33,183 nucleotides of DNA from Micromonosporaceae bacterium (GTDB taxonomy: Bacteria > Actinomycetota > Actinomycetes > Mycobacteriales > Micromonosporaceae): positions 1 through 33,183 of the forward strand of contig JADGGF010000002.1 in NCBI GenBank assembly GCA_019690055.1. Direction: 5' to 3'. The position numbers and the translations under genes are program-made. Shown here in pieces: positions 26,658-33,183 of the stretch. The notes beneath the pieces were generated by a model, which was not told where the DNA came from, made no database searches, and was given only the letters and a program-made list of their open reading frames with translations. The first letter of the stretch is position 1. Each line of letters begins with the position of its first letter.

Positions 26658-26708
26658 CAGGAAGGCGTCCTTCCTGGTCATTGGGCGTCAAGAGGGCGTC
26701 CTTCCTGA
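26658..26708. repeat. Dispersed palindromic element, copy B
   Basis: Read on the minus strand, 26708-26684 matches 24 of 25 bases of 6489-6513, including TCAGGAAGGACGCCCTC. The other end is a perfect palindrome, CAGGAAGG-CGT-CCTTCCTG (26658-26676). The element lies between the acetyltransferase remnant and the M23 gene and is read through in frame as RKDALLTPNDQEG; copy A encodes the similar RKDALLTPGAQQG on the plus strand. Confidence 0.65.
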
Positions 26709-26853
26709 ACAGTGAGGCGATGGCGGGGGCGTTGTCGGTCTCCACTCCGAGGCTAATCACGCGGGGCAGGTCGAATCGGTCCGCCAGCCACGCCTCGGCC
26801 GCCCGCATCAGGGCGGTAGCCACGCCCCTGCGGCCGCACCTGTCCCTCGGTGC
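26709..26853 (-). pseudogene. Truncated GNAT acetyltransferase
   Basis: Directly after the CGNR gene's stop the same frame reads RCGRRGVATALMRAAEAWLA, then RVISLGVETDNAPAIASLF. This is the acetyl-CoA-binding motif A (R/QxxGxA) and the following strand and N-A-x-A helix of a GNAT N-acetyltransferase. The N-terminal ~70 residues and the last motif (the expected LYxxxGF) are missing; the sequence stops exactly where palindromic element B begins. No start codon suits a full protein. I call it a remnant broken at both ends. Confidence 0.7.
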
Positions 26854-27420
26854 TCATCCCGCCCGGTGCCGCCGGTAGTGCCGGGCGACCCGAACCCGGT
26901 TGCCGCACCGCGCCGGCGAGCACCAGATCCGCCGGGGATGGGCGGGCAGGAAAAGCAGGACGCAGTCGTCGGCCGCGCACTGTCGCACCCGGGCGACCGC
27001 GGGATCGGCGAGAAACTCCGCGCACGCCTCCGCGAGCCACGCACCCAAGCGGGCCCCGAGCGAGCCCGTACGGCGGCGGATCACGGCGACGCGAGCGCCA
27101 TCCCACACGGGCTCCAGCACGGCGGGCGCGACGCGCTGGACTCGGACGAGGACGGCCAGGTCCTCCGCCACCGGCGGCTCGCCGGCGCGCAGCCGATCGA
27201 GAGCACGCGCGGTGTGGTCCCGGACCTCGCGCACGATCCGCAGCGACTCCTTGTCCAGACCCGCCGCACGCAGCTCGGCCGCCTCGGCGAACCGCTCCGC
27301 TTGCACGGCGAGCCAGTCCGCCAGCCGGTCGGGGCCGGTCAGCAGATCTCCCGCCGCGGTGCGGGTGTTGACCAGGTCCAGCGCGAGCGGCTCGCCGGTC
27401 AGCGGGAACGGGTCGGTCAC
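26854..27420 (-). CDS. CGNR zinc-finger (ABATE-domain) regulator
   Basis: A 188-residue protein with an N-terminal ABATE domain (starting FPLTGEPLALDLVNTR, where stress-related ligands are thought to bind) and a C-terminal CGNR zinc finger: CAADDCVLLFL...RIWCSPARCGNRVRVARHYRR, with four Cys as Zn ligands and a basic tail for DNA binding. These proteins are thought to be transcription regulators. The GTG at 27420 fits the family start; a TTG at 27438 is the alternative. It is divergent from an alpha/beta hydrolase gene with paired sites between, so it probably regulates that gene and itself. Confidence 0.85.
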   Translation of the reverse strand: MTDPFPLTGEPLALDLVNTRTAAGDLLTGPDRLADWLAVQAERFAEAAELRAAGLDKESLRIVREVRDHTARALDRLRAGEPPVAEDLAVLVRVQRVAPAVLEPVWDGARVAVIRRRTGSLGARLGAWLAEACAEFLADPAVARVRQCAADDCVLLFLPAHPRRIWCSPARCGNRVRVARHYRRHRAG

Positions 27421-27423
27421 GGG

Positions 27424-27478
27424 GCTAATGCTACTCAACCGTGTTGACGCGTTAGCACCACGCTGGTATGTCTAATGC
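27424..27478. promoter_or_regulatory. Promoter and operator between CGNR and hydrolase genes
   Basis: An inverted repeat GCTAATGC (27424-27431) / GCGTTAGC (27449-27456), one mismatch, is followed by another CTAATGC at 27472-27478. For the hydrolase a plausible promoter is TTGACG (27444-27449), 17 bp, then TATGTC (27467-27472), so the repeats overlap the -35 and flank the -10. They are candidate CGNR-protein sites, but that link is inference. Confidence 0.5.
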
Positions 27479-27504
27479 GACCTCACCGAGAGAAGGAGTT
27501 AGCC

Positions 27505-28425
27505 GTGATCGCCCGCACCGTCCACCGCCACATCGACGTCGGAGACGTTCGCGTCTTCTTCCGCGAGTCCGTGCCCGACCGGCCCGACGCGCCGGTGCTG
27601 CTGCTCCTGCACGGGTTCCCGTCCGGGTCGCACCAGTTCCGGCGGCTCATCGACGTGCTCGGGTCCCGCTACCGGCTCATCGCTCCGGACTACCCGGGCT
27701 TCGGCCGGACCGAGGCGCCCCCGGACTTCGCCTACACGTTCGACCGGCTCGCCGACGTCGTCGAGGGCTTCGTGCGCATGCTCGACCTGACCCGGTTCGT
27801 CATGTACGTGTTCGACTTCGGCGCGCCGGTCGGGTTCCGCATCGCCGAGCGGCATCCGGAGTGGATCGCGGGTCTCGTCGTGCAGAACGGCAATGCCTAC
27901 GCGGAGGGGTTGTCCGACGCCGCCCGCGACTTCATCGCGCTGCGCCCGGAGACGCCGGGCGCGCTCGACGAGGTCCGCGCGCTGCTCACGCTCGACGGCA
28001 CCCGCATGCAGTACGAGGCCGGGGTGCCCGACCCGGCGCTCGTCGCCCCGGACGGCTGGTTGCTCGACCAGCACTACCTGGACCTCCCCGGCCGCACGGA
28101 GGCCCAGATCGCGCTGGCTTTCGACTACCGCTCCAACGTCGATCGGTACGACCGGTGGCAGCGCTGGCTGCGCACGCACACCCCGCCAACGCTCATCGTC
28201 TGGGGCGTCGGGGACCCGTTCTTCCCCGAGCCGGGCGCCCGCGCCTATCTGCGCGATCTCCCCGACGCCGAGCTGCACCTGTTCGACACCGGCCACTTCG
28301 CGCTGGAGACGCACCTGGGCGAGATCGCCCCGCTGATCGCGGACTTCCTCGACCGCACCTGGTTCAGCGGCGCGTCAGCGCAATCGCGGCAAGCAGCACC
28401 GCCAGCAGAAACTGCACGGGCATGA
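27505..28425 (+). CDS. Alpha/beta hydrolase with Asp nucleophile (epoxide hydrolase/dehalogenase type)
   Basis: A 306-residue alpha/beta hydrolase. The oxyanion motif is LLLLHGFPSGSHQFR. The nucleophile elbow reads VFDFGAPVGFR, so the nucleophile is Asp rather than Ser, as in epoxide hydrolases and haloalkane dehalogenases. A helical cap follows (about 145-240), then WGVGDPFFPEPGA and the catalytic His in TGHFALETH. Substrate unknown; epoxide or halide hydrolysis is the most likely chemistry. The GTG at 27505 has AAGGAG 7 nt upstream, preferred over an in-frame ATG at 27475. It is divergent from the CGNR regulator; similar pairs would fit a stress- or xenobiotic-induced enzyme. The last ~15 residues are Ala/Gln-rich. 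Confidence 0.88.
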   Translation: MIARTVHRHIDVGDVRVFFRESVPDRPDAPVLLLLHGFPSGSHQFRRLIDVLGSRYRLIAPDYPGFGRTEAPPDFAYTFDRLADVVEGFVRMLDLTRFVMYVFDFGAPVGFRIAERHPEWIAGLVVQNGNAYAEGLSDAARDFIALRPETPGALDEVRALLTLDGTRMQYEAGVPDPALVAPDGWLLDQHYLDLPGRTEAQIALAFDYRSNVDRYDRWQRWLRTHTPPTLIVWGVGDPFFPEPGARAYLRDLPDAELHLFDTGHFALETHLGEIAPLIADFLDRTWFSGASAQSRQAAPPAETARA

Positions 28426-28461
28426 TCGGCGGGTACCCCGGGTAGCGAGTCCAGGAGGGCC

Positions 28462-29898
28462 ATGGTGATCCGGGGATACGTCGAGCAGCCGAGCCCGCGG
28501 CCGGGGGAAGCGTTCACGCTGCGGGTCGCCACCGACGCACCGCAGTTCCGAGTCGAGTTCTACCGCTACGGGGCCGAGCTGGCGCTGTGCGGCGGCACCG
28601 GACCGCTGGCCGGCCGGGACGCGCCGCTGCACCTGCCGTTCCAGGACTGGGGGCAGCCGGGCGTCGACCTGTACGGGCACGAGCTGCCGGCCTGGTCGGC
28701 GTACCGCTTCGTGGTGCCCCCGGACTGGCGGTCTGGGGTGTACGTGGCGGTGCTCATCGAGGGTGACGAGCCAGCCCCCCGTCCGACCACAGTGGACGCC
28801 CGGCAGGGGCGAGCGCTGTTCGTGGTGCGCGCGCCGGCCCAGGCGCCGACCGCCCCGATCCTCTACAAGGTCCCGCTGCTCACCTACCACGCCTACAACG
28901 TGGTCGATGGCCCGCACTACGACCGGACGGCCGGGGCCGGGCACTGGTGCCTCTACAACACCCCGGACGCCGACGACGTGCCGTGCCCGATCTCGCCCGG
29001 GGTGAGCCTGCACCGGCCGGGCGGTGGAACGGGCGGTACGCCGTACGACATCGACCTCAACCCGGACCCGTTCGATCCGACGCCCCGCCAGACGTTCCAG
29101 CACTGGGACGCGCGGTTCGTGGCCTGGCTGGAGCGGGCCGGCTACCACGCGGACTATTGCACCGACGTCGACCTGCACCGCGACGGCCTGGCCCAACTGG
29201 CTCCCTACCGGTTGATGGTCAGCGTGGGTCACGACGAGTACTGGAGCGACGAGATGCGCGCGGCGCTCGACGCGTACGTGGACTCCGGCGGCAACGCGGC
29301 CTTCTTCGGGGGGAACACCTGCTGGTGGCGCGTCGTCTTCCACGACGACGTCACCTTCTCGCGGGTGCAGTACTGGCACGAGGCCGGCCGACCCGAGAAC
29401 ACGTCGATCGGCGTCAGCTTCCGCAACGGCGGCGAGCGCGACCGCGACGAGCACCCCATCCCGGTCGGGTACCGAGTGCAGCACGACGACCACTGGCTCT
29501 ACCGACACACCGGACTGTCCAATGGGGACCAGTTCGGGGCCGGCGCCGACGAGTACCTCATCGGGTACGAGTGCGACGGGGCCGAGTTCGACCGCGCCGA
29601 CCTCACGGCCGGTCGCCCCGTGCGCCCGACCGGGGCCGACGGGACGCCCGAGGACTTCACGATCCTGGCCGTGGGCGACACCCGGCCCAGTGGCTGGGGC
29701 TACGGCAACGCGGCCGCGACCATGGGGCTGATCGAGCGACGGGGCCCAGAGCAACGGAACCCGGCGCAACGGGGCGCCGGGCGACCGTCCACAGTGTTCA
29801 CCGCGGCGACCACCGACTGGGCCCGGGTGTTGAGCGCCGGCACCACCCCCGTGGTGGACCAGATCACCCGCAACGTGCTGGACCGGCTCACCGAGTGA
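28462..29898 (+). CDS. N,N-dimethylformamidase large-subunit-like protein
   Basis: A 478-residue protein resembling the large (beta) subunit of N,N-dimethylformamidase. The N-terminal ~125 residues are a beta-sandwich-like part (GYVEQPSPRPGEAFTLRVAT). Core motifs are TYHAYN (141-146), GHDEYWS (256-262) and FFGGNTCWWR (281-290), the places where the family has its conserved Tyr/aromatic residues around the metal site; several Cys and His are present. No small-subunit gene is adjacent and there is no signal peptide, so the true substrate (an amide or something else) is open. GGAGG precedes the ATG. It lies 36 bp after the hydrolase gene in the same direction and may be cotranscribed; convergent with the carbamoyltransferase gene. 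Confidence 0.75.
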   Translation: MVIRGYVEQPSPRPGEAFTLRVATDAPQFRVEFYRYGAELALCGGTGPLAGRDAPLHLPFQDWGQPGVDLYGHELPAWSAYRFVVPPDWRSGVYVAVLIEGDEPAPRPTTVDARQGRALFVVRAPAQAPTAPILYKVPLLTYHAYNVVDGPHYDRTAGAGHWCLYNTPDADDVPCPISPGVSLHRPGGGTGGTPYDIDLNPDPFDPTPRQTFQHWDARFVAWLERAGYHADYCTDVDLHRDGLAQLAPYRLMVSVGHDEYWSDEMRAALDAYVDSGGNAAFFGGNTCWWRVVFHDDVTFSRVQYWHEAGRPENTSIGVSFRNGGERDRDEHPIPVGYRVQHDDHWLYRHTGLSNGDQFGAGADEYLIGYECDGAEFDRADLTAGRPVRPTGADGTPEDFTILAVGDTRPSGWGYGNAAATMGLIERRGPEQRNPAQRGAGRPSTVFTAATTDWARVLSAGTTPVVDQITRNVLDRLTE

Positions 29899-29916
29899 CG
29901 TCAACCAGTAGTTCTA

Positions 29917-31617
29917 TCAGTACGTCTCCATTGGCGGGGACCAGGTCCGGCCGGGCACCGGCGGCTCGTCGCGCTTGGTGATGAGGTACGGCGGCAGCAC
30001 CAGGGCGTGCAGGCCCGTCCGGTACAGGGTCTCGACAGCCTGCTCCGGGGTCTCCACCAGCGGGTCGCCCGGGCCGTTGAGCGAGGTGTTGATGAGCACG
30101 GGCGACCCGGTCCGGTCCTGCCAGGCGGTCAGCAGCTGATGCAGGAACGGGGTGTTGACCGGCTCGACGGTCTGCAGCCGGGCACTGTTGTCGATGTGTG
30201 TGATGCCGGGCAACTGGGCGCGGTACTCCGGCCGGACGTCGGCGGCGTACTGCATGAACGGTGCCGGCCGGTCGACGGCGAAGATGCGCTCGGCCTGGTC
30301 GGCGAGCACGAGCGGCGCCAGGGGCCGGAACCACTCGCGCCCCTTCACCTCGAAGTTGATGTAGTCGCGCATCTCGGGCACGCGCGGATCGGCGATGATG
30401 CTGCGGTTGCCGAGCGCCCGCGGACCCGACTCGCTGCGCCCCTGGCACAGCCCGACGGTCCGGGCATCGGCCAGCAGGTCGACCATGGCCGCCACGAGAT
30501 CGTCCGGGCGCTGCACGGACAGCCCGTCCGGCAGGTGCCGTACGGCCGCCTCGACCTGGGCCGGGTCGGGGTCCGGGCCGAGAAAGTCGTTCTCCCACCG
30601 GAACTCGCAGGGCTGGCCCAGCAGGTCCACCAGGCCGTAGATGGCGCAGCCCAACGCGGTGCCACCGTCGTGCGGGCTGGGCGGGATGAAGACCCGCCGG
30701 AACGCCGACTCACGGATGATGCGCCCATTGGCGGTGCAGTTCAGGGCGGTGCCGCCCGCGAAGACGAGGTTCTCCTCGCCGGTCTGCTCGTGCAGCCAGG
30801 CGACCAGTTGCAGCACGGCGTTCTCGAACGCGCGCTGCCCGGCGGCGGCCAGGTTGGCGCAGTCGGCGAACGAGCCGGTGCCGTCGATGAAGTACCGGTA
30901 CCGGTCGGCCTGCTCGAGCTGGCGCAGCCACGCGTCCGGGATGAACACCTCGTGGCCCCGCACCTCCAGCTCGGGCAGACCGTCGGCGTCCGGATCGCCG
31001 AACGGCGCCAGCCCCATGACCTTGCCCTCGTTGCCGTCACCGGTCGGCCACAACCGTCGGGTCAGCAGCATGTAGAAGCAGCCAAGCCCGACCGGCTCGA
31101 GCCAGTCGCCGTGCCACAGCTGCTTGGCGATGCACTCGACGCGACCCCGTTCACAGCGGTAGAAGGAGCTGACCTCCAGCCGGTCGCCGGTCGTGGCGGC
31201 GGGAAGCCGGACGCGCTCGGTGAAGTCGGCGACCCGGCTGCCCTGCGCATCGATGACCAGCCCGGCCGCCCGGTCGAACGGTGAGGGGTAGAACGCGCTG
31301 TAGAGGTGGCTGAGGTGGTGCGACACCAGCGCGGCCCGAGCAACGTCGAGGTTCTCGGCCAACTCCGATCGGTAGGCCTCGAGGTTCTCCAGCTCGGCGT
31401 CCGACGAGAACCCCTCGACCACGAGGTCGATCGGCCCGGACAGTTGCGGCAGGTGGGGCAGGTAGTGCTTGGGCAGGTCCCCCAACCGCCCCCAGTGGTG
31501 CTTGCGCCGGCTGAACCGCTCCTTCTGCACGCTGTACGCGAGTGACCGTCCAGACAGGACGGCGATCGAGCCGTCCTGCGTCCGGTTGATGCCGACGACC
31601 GTGGGCTGCTCGTTCAT
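29917..31617 (-). CDS. NodU/CmcH-family O-carbamoyltransferase
   Basis: A 566-residue carbamoyltransferase that would move a carbamoyl group from carbamoyl phosphate, via carbamoyl-adenylate, to a hydroxyl of a sugar or natural product. The N-terminal Kae1-like part carries SHHLSHLYSAFY with the metal-binding HHxxH at 100-104; later blocks are EGKVMGLAPFG, FAGGTALNCTANGRI, IPPSPHDGGTALG and the C-terminal-domain signature GRSESGPRALGNRSI, then LINTSLNGPGDPLVETPEQA. Length and motifs are complete. Its ATG overlaps the GT2 stop (ATGA), and AAGGAG precedes it. With the two glycosyltransferases upstream it probably decorates a glycan or a glycosylated metabolite. Confidence 0.92.
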   Translation of the reverse strand: MNEQPTVVGINRTQDGSIAVLSGRSLAYSVQKERFSRRKHHWGRLGDLPKHYLPHLPQLSGPIDLVVEGFSSDAELENLEAYRSELAENLDVARAALVSHHLSHLYSAFYPSPFDRAAGLVIDAQGSRVADFTERVRLPAATTGDRLEVSSFYRCERGRVECIAKQLWHGDWLEPVGLGCFYMLLTRRLWPTGDGNEGKVMGLAPFGDPDADGLPELEVRGHEVFIPDAWLRQLEQADRYRYFIDGTGSFADCANLAAAGQRAFENAVLQLVAWLHEQTGEENLVFAGGTALNCTANGRIIRESAFRRVFIPPSPHDGGTALGCAIYGLVDLLGQPCEFRWENDFLGPDPDPAQVEAAVRHLPDGLSVQRPDDLVAAMVDLLADARTVGLCQGRSESGPRALGNRSIIADPRVPEMRDYINFEVKGREWFRPLAPLVLADQAERIFAVDRPAPFMQYAADVRPEYRAQLPGITHIDNSARLQTVEPVNTPFLHQLLTAWQDRTGSPVLINTSLNGPGDPLVETPEQAVETLYRTGLHALVLPPYLITKRDEPPVPGRTWSPPMETY

Positions 31618-32507
31618 TCGCGCACTCCTTCACCGACCGGCCGTCTGGCCGGGTAGCACTGAACGCTTCGATCGACGATCGTCGTCGGTGTCTCCAAGTG
31701 GTACGCCCCGCTGGGCACGATGCCGGCCCCGCCGAAGCGCCGCATGACGGCGAGCTGGGCGGCGACATCCTCGCCAGCGTGGTTGGGCGGGAAGTCCGCC
31801 CAGAAGTCGAACCCACCGCAGGCGAGGAGCTTCTCGCGGTCGTAGAGCACGCAGGCGCCGATCCAGGCCACCTTGTACGCCCGCCACTCCCCGGGGGCCA
31901 GGCCGAGCCGCTGCGTCACGTGCTGAAGGTTCGCCGCACTGTGCACGTAATGGCGGAGCCACCGGTGGTCGTCGGGACCGACGTCCTCCGGGACGACCGG
32001 ACCGTCCCACGGCTCGAACACGCTCTGCTGGTCCGGCCGTACGTCGTCCAGATAGGACAGACCGTGGACGGCGTTGCCGACAAACCCGCAGCGCAGCTCG
32101 CCGATCGCCCGGTACAGCCGGGCGAGACTGCCCGGAGCCAACCAGACGTCGTCGTCGAGGGTGAGCACGTACCGGGCGGCCGAGTGAGCGAGCAGGAACG
32201 CGCGCTGGTGCGCGATGCCGCGCCGCGGGAGGTTGCGCCGCAGCAGCACGGGCCGGCCTTGGTGGCGCAGGACCCGGACCATCGAGGCCACGGCCGGGTG
32301 ACGCCAGGCCGGATCGTGATCGGACTGGTCGCTGACCATGACCCCGAAGGGCGGGGCGTCGGTCTGGGCGGCCAGCCCGGCCAGTGTGGCCGCCAGCTCG
32401 GCCGGCCGGTTGCGGGTCGGGATCAGCACGTCCACCGGCCTGGCCTCGGAAAAGCTGACTGGATCGCCCAACGGCAGCGGGCGCCCGGCGACGACCTCGG
32501 TGATCAT
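31614..32507 (-). CDS. Family 2 glycosyltransferase
   Basis: A 297-residue GT-A glycosyltransferase. After about 23 residues the nucleotide-sugar domain begins VDVLIPTRNRPAELAATL; the metal-binding motif is LTLDDDVWL with DDD at 118-120; a later acidic NHAGEDVAAQL would hold the catalytic base, as in GT2 enzymes. No membrane segment is visible, so it works at the cytoplasmic face. Donor and acceptor are unknown. The ATG at 32507 overlaps the stop of the GT9 gene (ATGA), and its own stop overlaps the carbamoyltransferase start, so the three genes are tightly coupled. Confidence 0.9.
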   Translation of the reverse strand: MITEVVAGRPLPLGDPVSFSEARPVDVLIPTRNRPAELAATLAGLAAQTDAPPFGVMVSDQSDHDPAWRHPAVASMVRVLRHQGRPVLLRRNLPRRGIAHQRAFLLAHSAARYVLTLDDDVWLAPGSLARLYRAIGELRCGFVGNAVHGLSYLDDVRPDQQSVFEPWDGPVVPEDVGPDDHRWLRHYVHSAANLQHVTQRLGLAPGEWRAYKVAWIGACVLYDREKLLACGGFDFWADFPPNHAGEDVAAQLAVMRRFGGAGIVPSGAYHLETPTTIVDRSVQCYPARRPVGEGVRE

Positions 32508-33183
32508 CGACCCGCCCCGAGGAGCTGGTCCACCTCGGCGATGACCTCCGCGACCGGGATGTCGTCCACAAAGGAGTCGTCGTGCTCGCAGCCGGTGCCA
32601 CCGCCCCGCTCGGGGTACAGGTCGCGGGTGCAGTCCAGGCCGCACCGGGGACAGTGGATCCGCCACGAGATCAGCGGCCGGTACCGGGCCCGTTCGGGCC
32701 GGGCGAAGTTGATGACGTTGCCGACCCAGAACAGCCCCACGGCCGGTGTACCAACGGCGCTGGCCAGGTGCAGCGGACCGGTGTCGTTGGCCAGGACCAC
32801 GGCGGAGTGCGCGAGCAGCGCCGCGAGCCCACCCACGGTCAGCTCGCCGACGACCGCGCGGATGCCGGGTCCCGCGCCGGCGCAGACGCGGCGAACGAGG
32901 TCGCGCTCGGCCGGCGTCCCGGTGACCACGACGTCCAGGCCGCGCTCGGCCAGCACCCGGGCCACCACCACGAAACGCTCGACGGGCCAGCGCCGGCGCG
33001 GATCGGTCGCCCCGGGATGGATGACGACCCGGGGAGCCGGGCCGGGCGGGACCACCCGGTCGGCTTCCTGGCGGTCAGCGGCGACGAGCGGGAACCGGGG
33101 CCGGTGCGTGATCGCCGGAGCGCCCACGAGCTCGGCCACCTCGAGGTAGCGGAAGACCTCGGGTTGGTAGAAGTAGTACGGCA
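32504..33183 (-). CDS. Family 9 glycosyltransferase (heptosyltransferase-like), 5' end off window
   Basis: The C-terminal 226 residues of a GT9 protein; the frame is open to the right edge, so the start lies outside. The GT-B C-terminal domain is clear: VVIHPGATDPRRRWPVERF, VVTGTPAERDLV and the donor-binding LANDTGPLHLASAVGTPAVGLF. A Cys cluster follows (CPRCGLDCTRDLYP...GCEHDDSF), common in actinobacterial members and possibly a metal site. GT9 enzymes of Gram-negatives use ADP-heptose for LPS core; here the donor may be a nucleotide-heptose too, but that is inference. It leads the GT9-GT2-carbamoyltransferase operon as seen in this window. Confidence 0.88.
   Translation of the reverse strand, partial: PYYFYQPEVFRYLEVAELVGAPAITHRPRFPLVAADRQEADRVVPPGPAPRVVIHPGATDPRRRWPVERFVVVARVLAERGLDVVVTGTPAERDLVRRVCAGAGPGIRAVVGELTVGGLAALLAHSAVVLANDTGPLHLASAVGTPAVGLFWVGNVINFARPERARYRPLISWRIHCPRCGLDCTRDLYPERGGGTGCEHDDSFVDDIPVAEVIAEVDQLLGAGR

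Overview
This window is GC-rich chromosomal DNA, with third codon positions almost all G or C and frequent GTG/TTG starts. Gene content points to an actinomycete: a RamB-type regulator facing a glyoxylate-shunt operon, a CUT1 sugar ABC transporter without its own ATPase, a CGNR/ABATE regulator, a short UvrA-like protein and DUF2382/PRC-barrel, LLM and DUF952 proteins. The small palindromic repeats between genes remind me of Micromonosporaceae, but that family assignment is only an inference. I see no rRNA, tRNA, CRISPR array, prophage or transposase. The first ~75 bases are an almost pure C/G homopolymer and look like a poor-quality end.

Layout. (1) 1-1723: two tandem paralogous LuxR-type regulators on the minus strand, the second running off the left edge. 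(2) 2048-7960: a divergent SHMT-like PLP enzyme, then the glyoxylate-shunt operon aceA-aceB (minus strand, 4-nt overlap), then the divergent ramB-type regulator with candidate RamB sites between. (3) 7967-13639: single genes: alpha/beta hydrolase, DUF952 protein, LLM flavin oxidoreductase, PRC-barrel/DUF2382 stress protein, NAD-dependent epimerase, lipoprotein, plus two probable gene remnants. (4) 13690-16993: a divergent DNA-repair pair, UvrA-like ATPase and Fpg/Nei-type glycosylase. (5) 17201-25241: an amino-sugar catabolic locus: ROK repressor, sugar-binding lipoprotein, two permeases, NagZ-type GH3 hexosaminidase, ROK sugar kinase and NagB; the last five genes overlap or abut. (6) 25415-29898: hemerythrin protein, M23 peptidase, GNAT remnant, CGNR regulator divergent from an Asp-nucleophile alpha/beta hydrolase, and a DMFase-like protein. 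(7) 29917-33183: a minus-strand operon of GT9, GT2 and NodU-type carbamoyltransferase, each pair overlapping by ATGA, continuing past the right edge.

How the genes work together. Isocitrate lyase and malate synthase make the glyoxylate bypass for growth on acetate or fatty acids, and the facing RamB-type protein is their probable regulator. The amino-sugar locus would import a GlcNAc-type sugar or oligosaccharide, hydrolyse it inside the cell, phosphorylate the monosaccharide and deaminate glucosamine-6-P to fructose-6-P; a deacetylase (NagA) and the transporter ATPase (MsiK type) are not in the window and must lie elsewhere. The right-hand operon looks like synthesis of a carbamoylated glycoconjugate using a heptosyltransferase-type enzyme.

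The most unusual signals are: an SHMT homologue that keeps PLP residues but lacks residues tied to folate chemistry; a dispersed palindromic element found in two places, one of which joins a truncated acetyltransferase to an M23 peptidase in one open frame; a multi-branched RNA-like structure between the sugar-binding protein and its permeases; CATGATC motifs phased at 22 bp; and an Fpg-type zinc finger whose fourth cysteine is aspartate.
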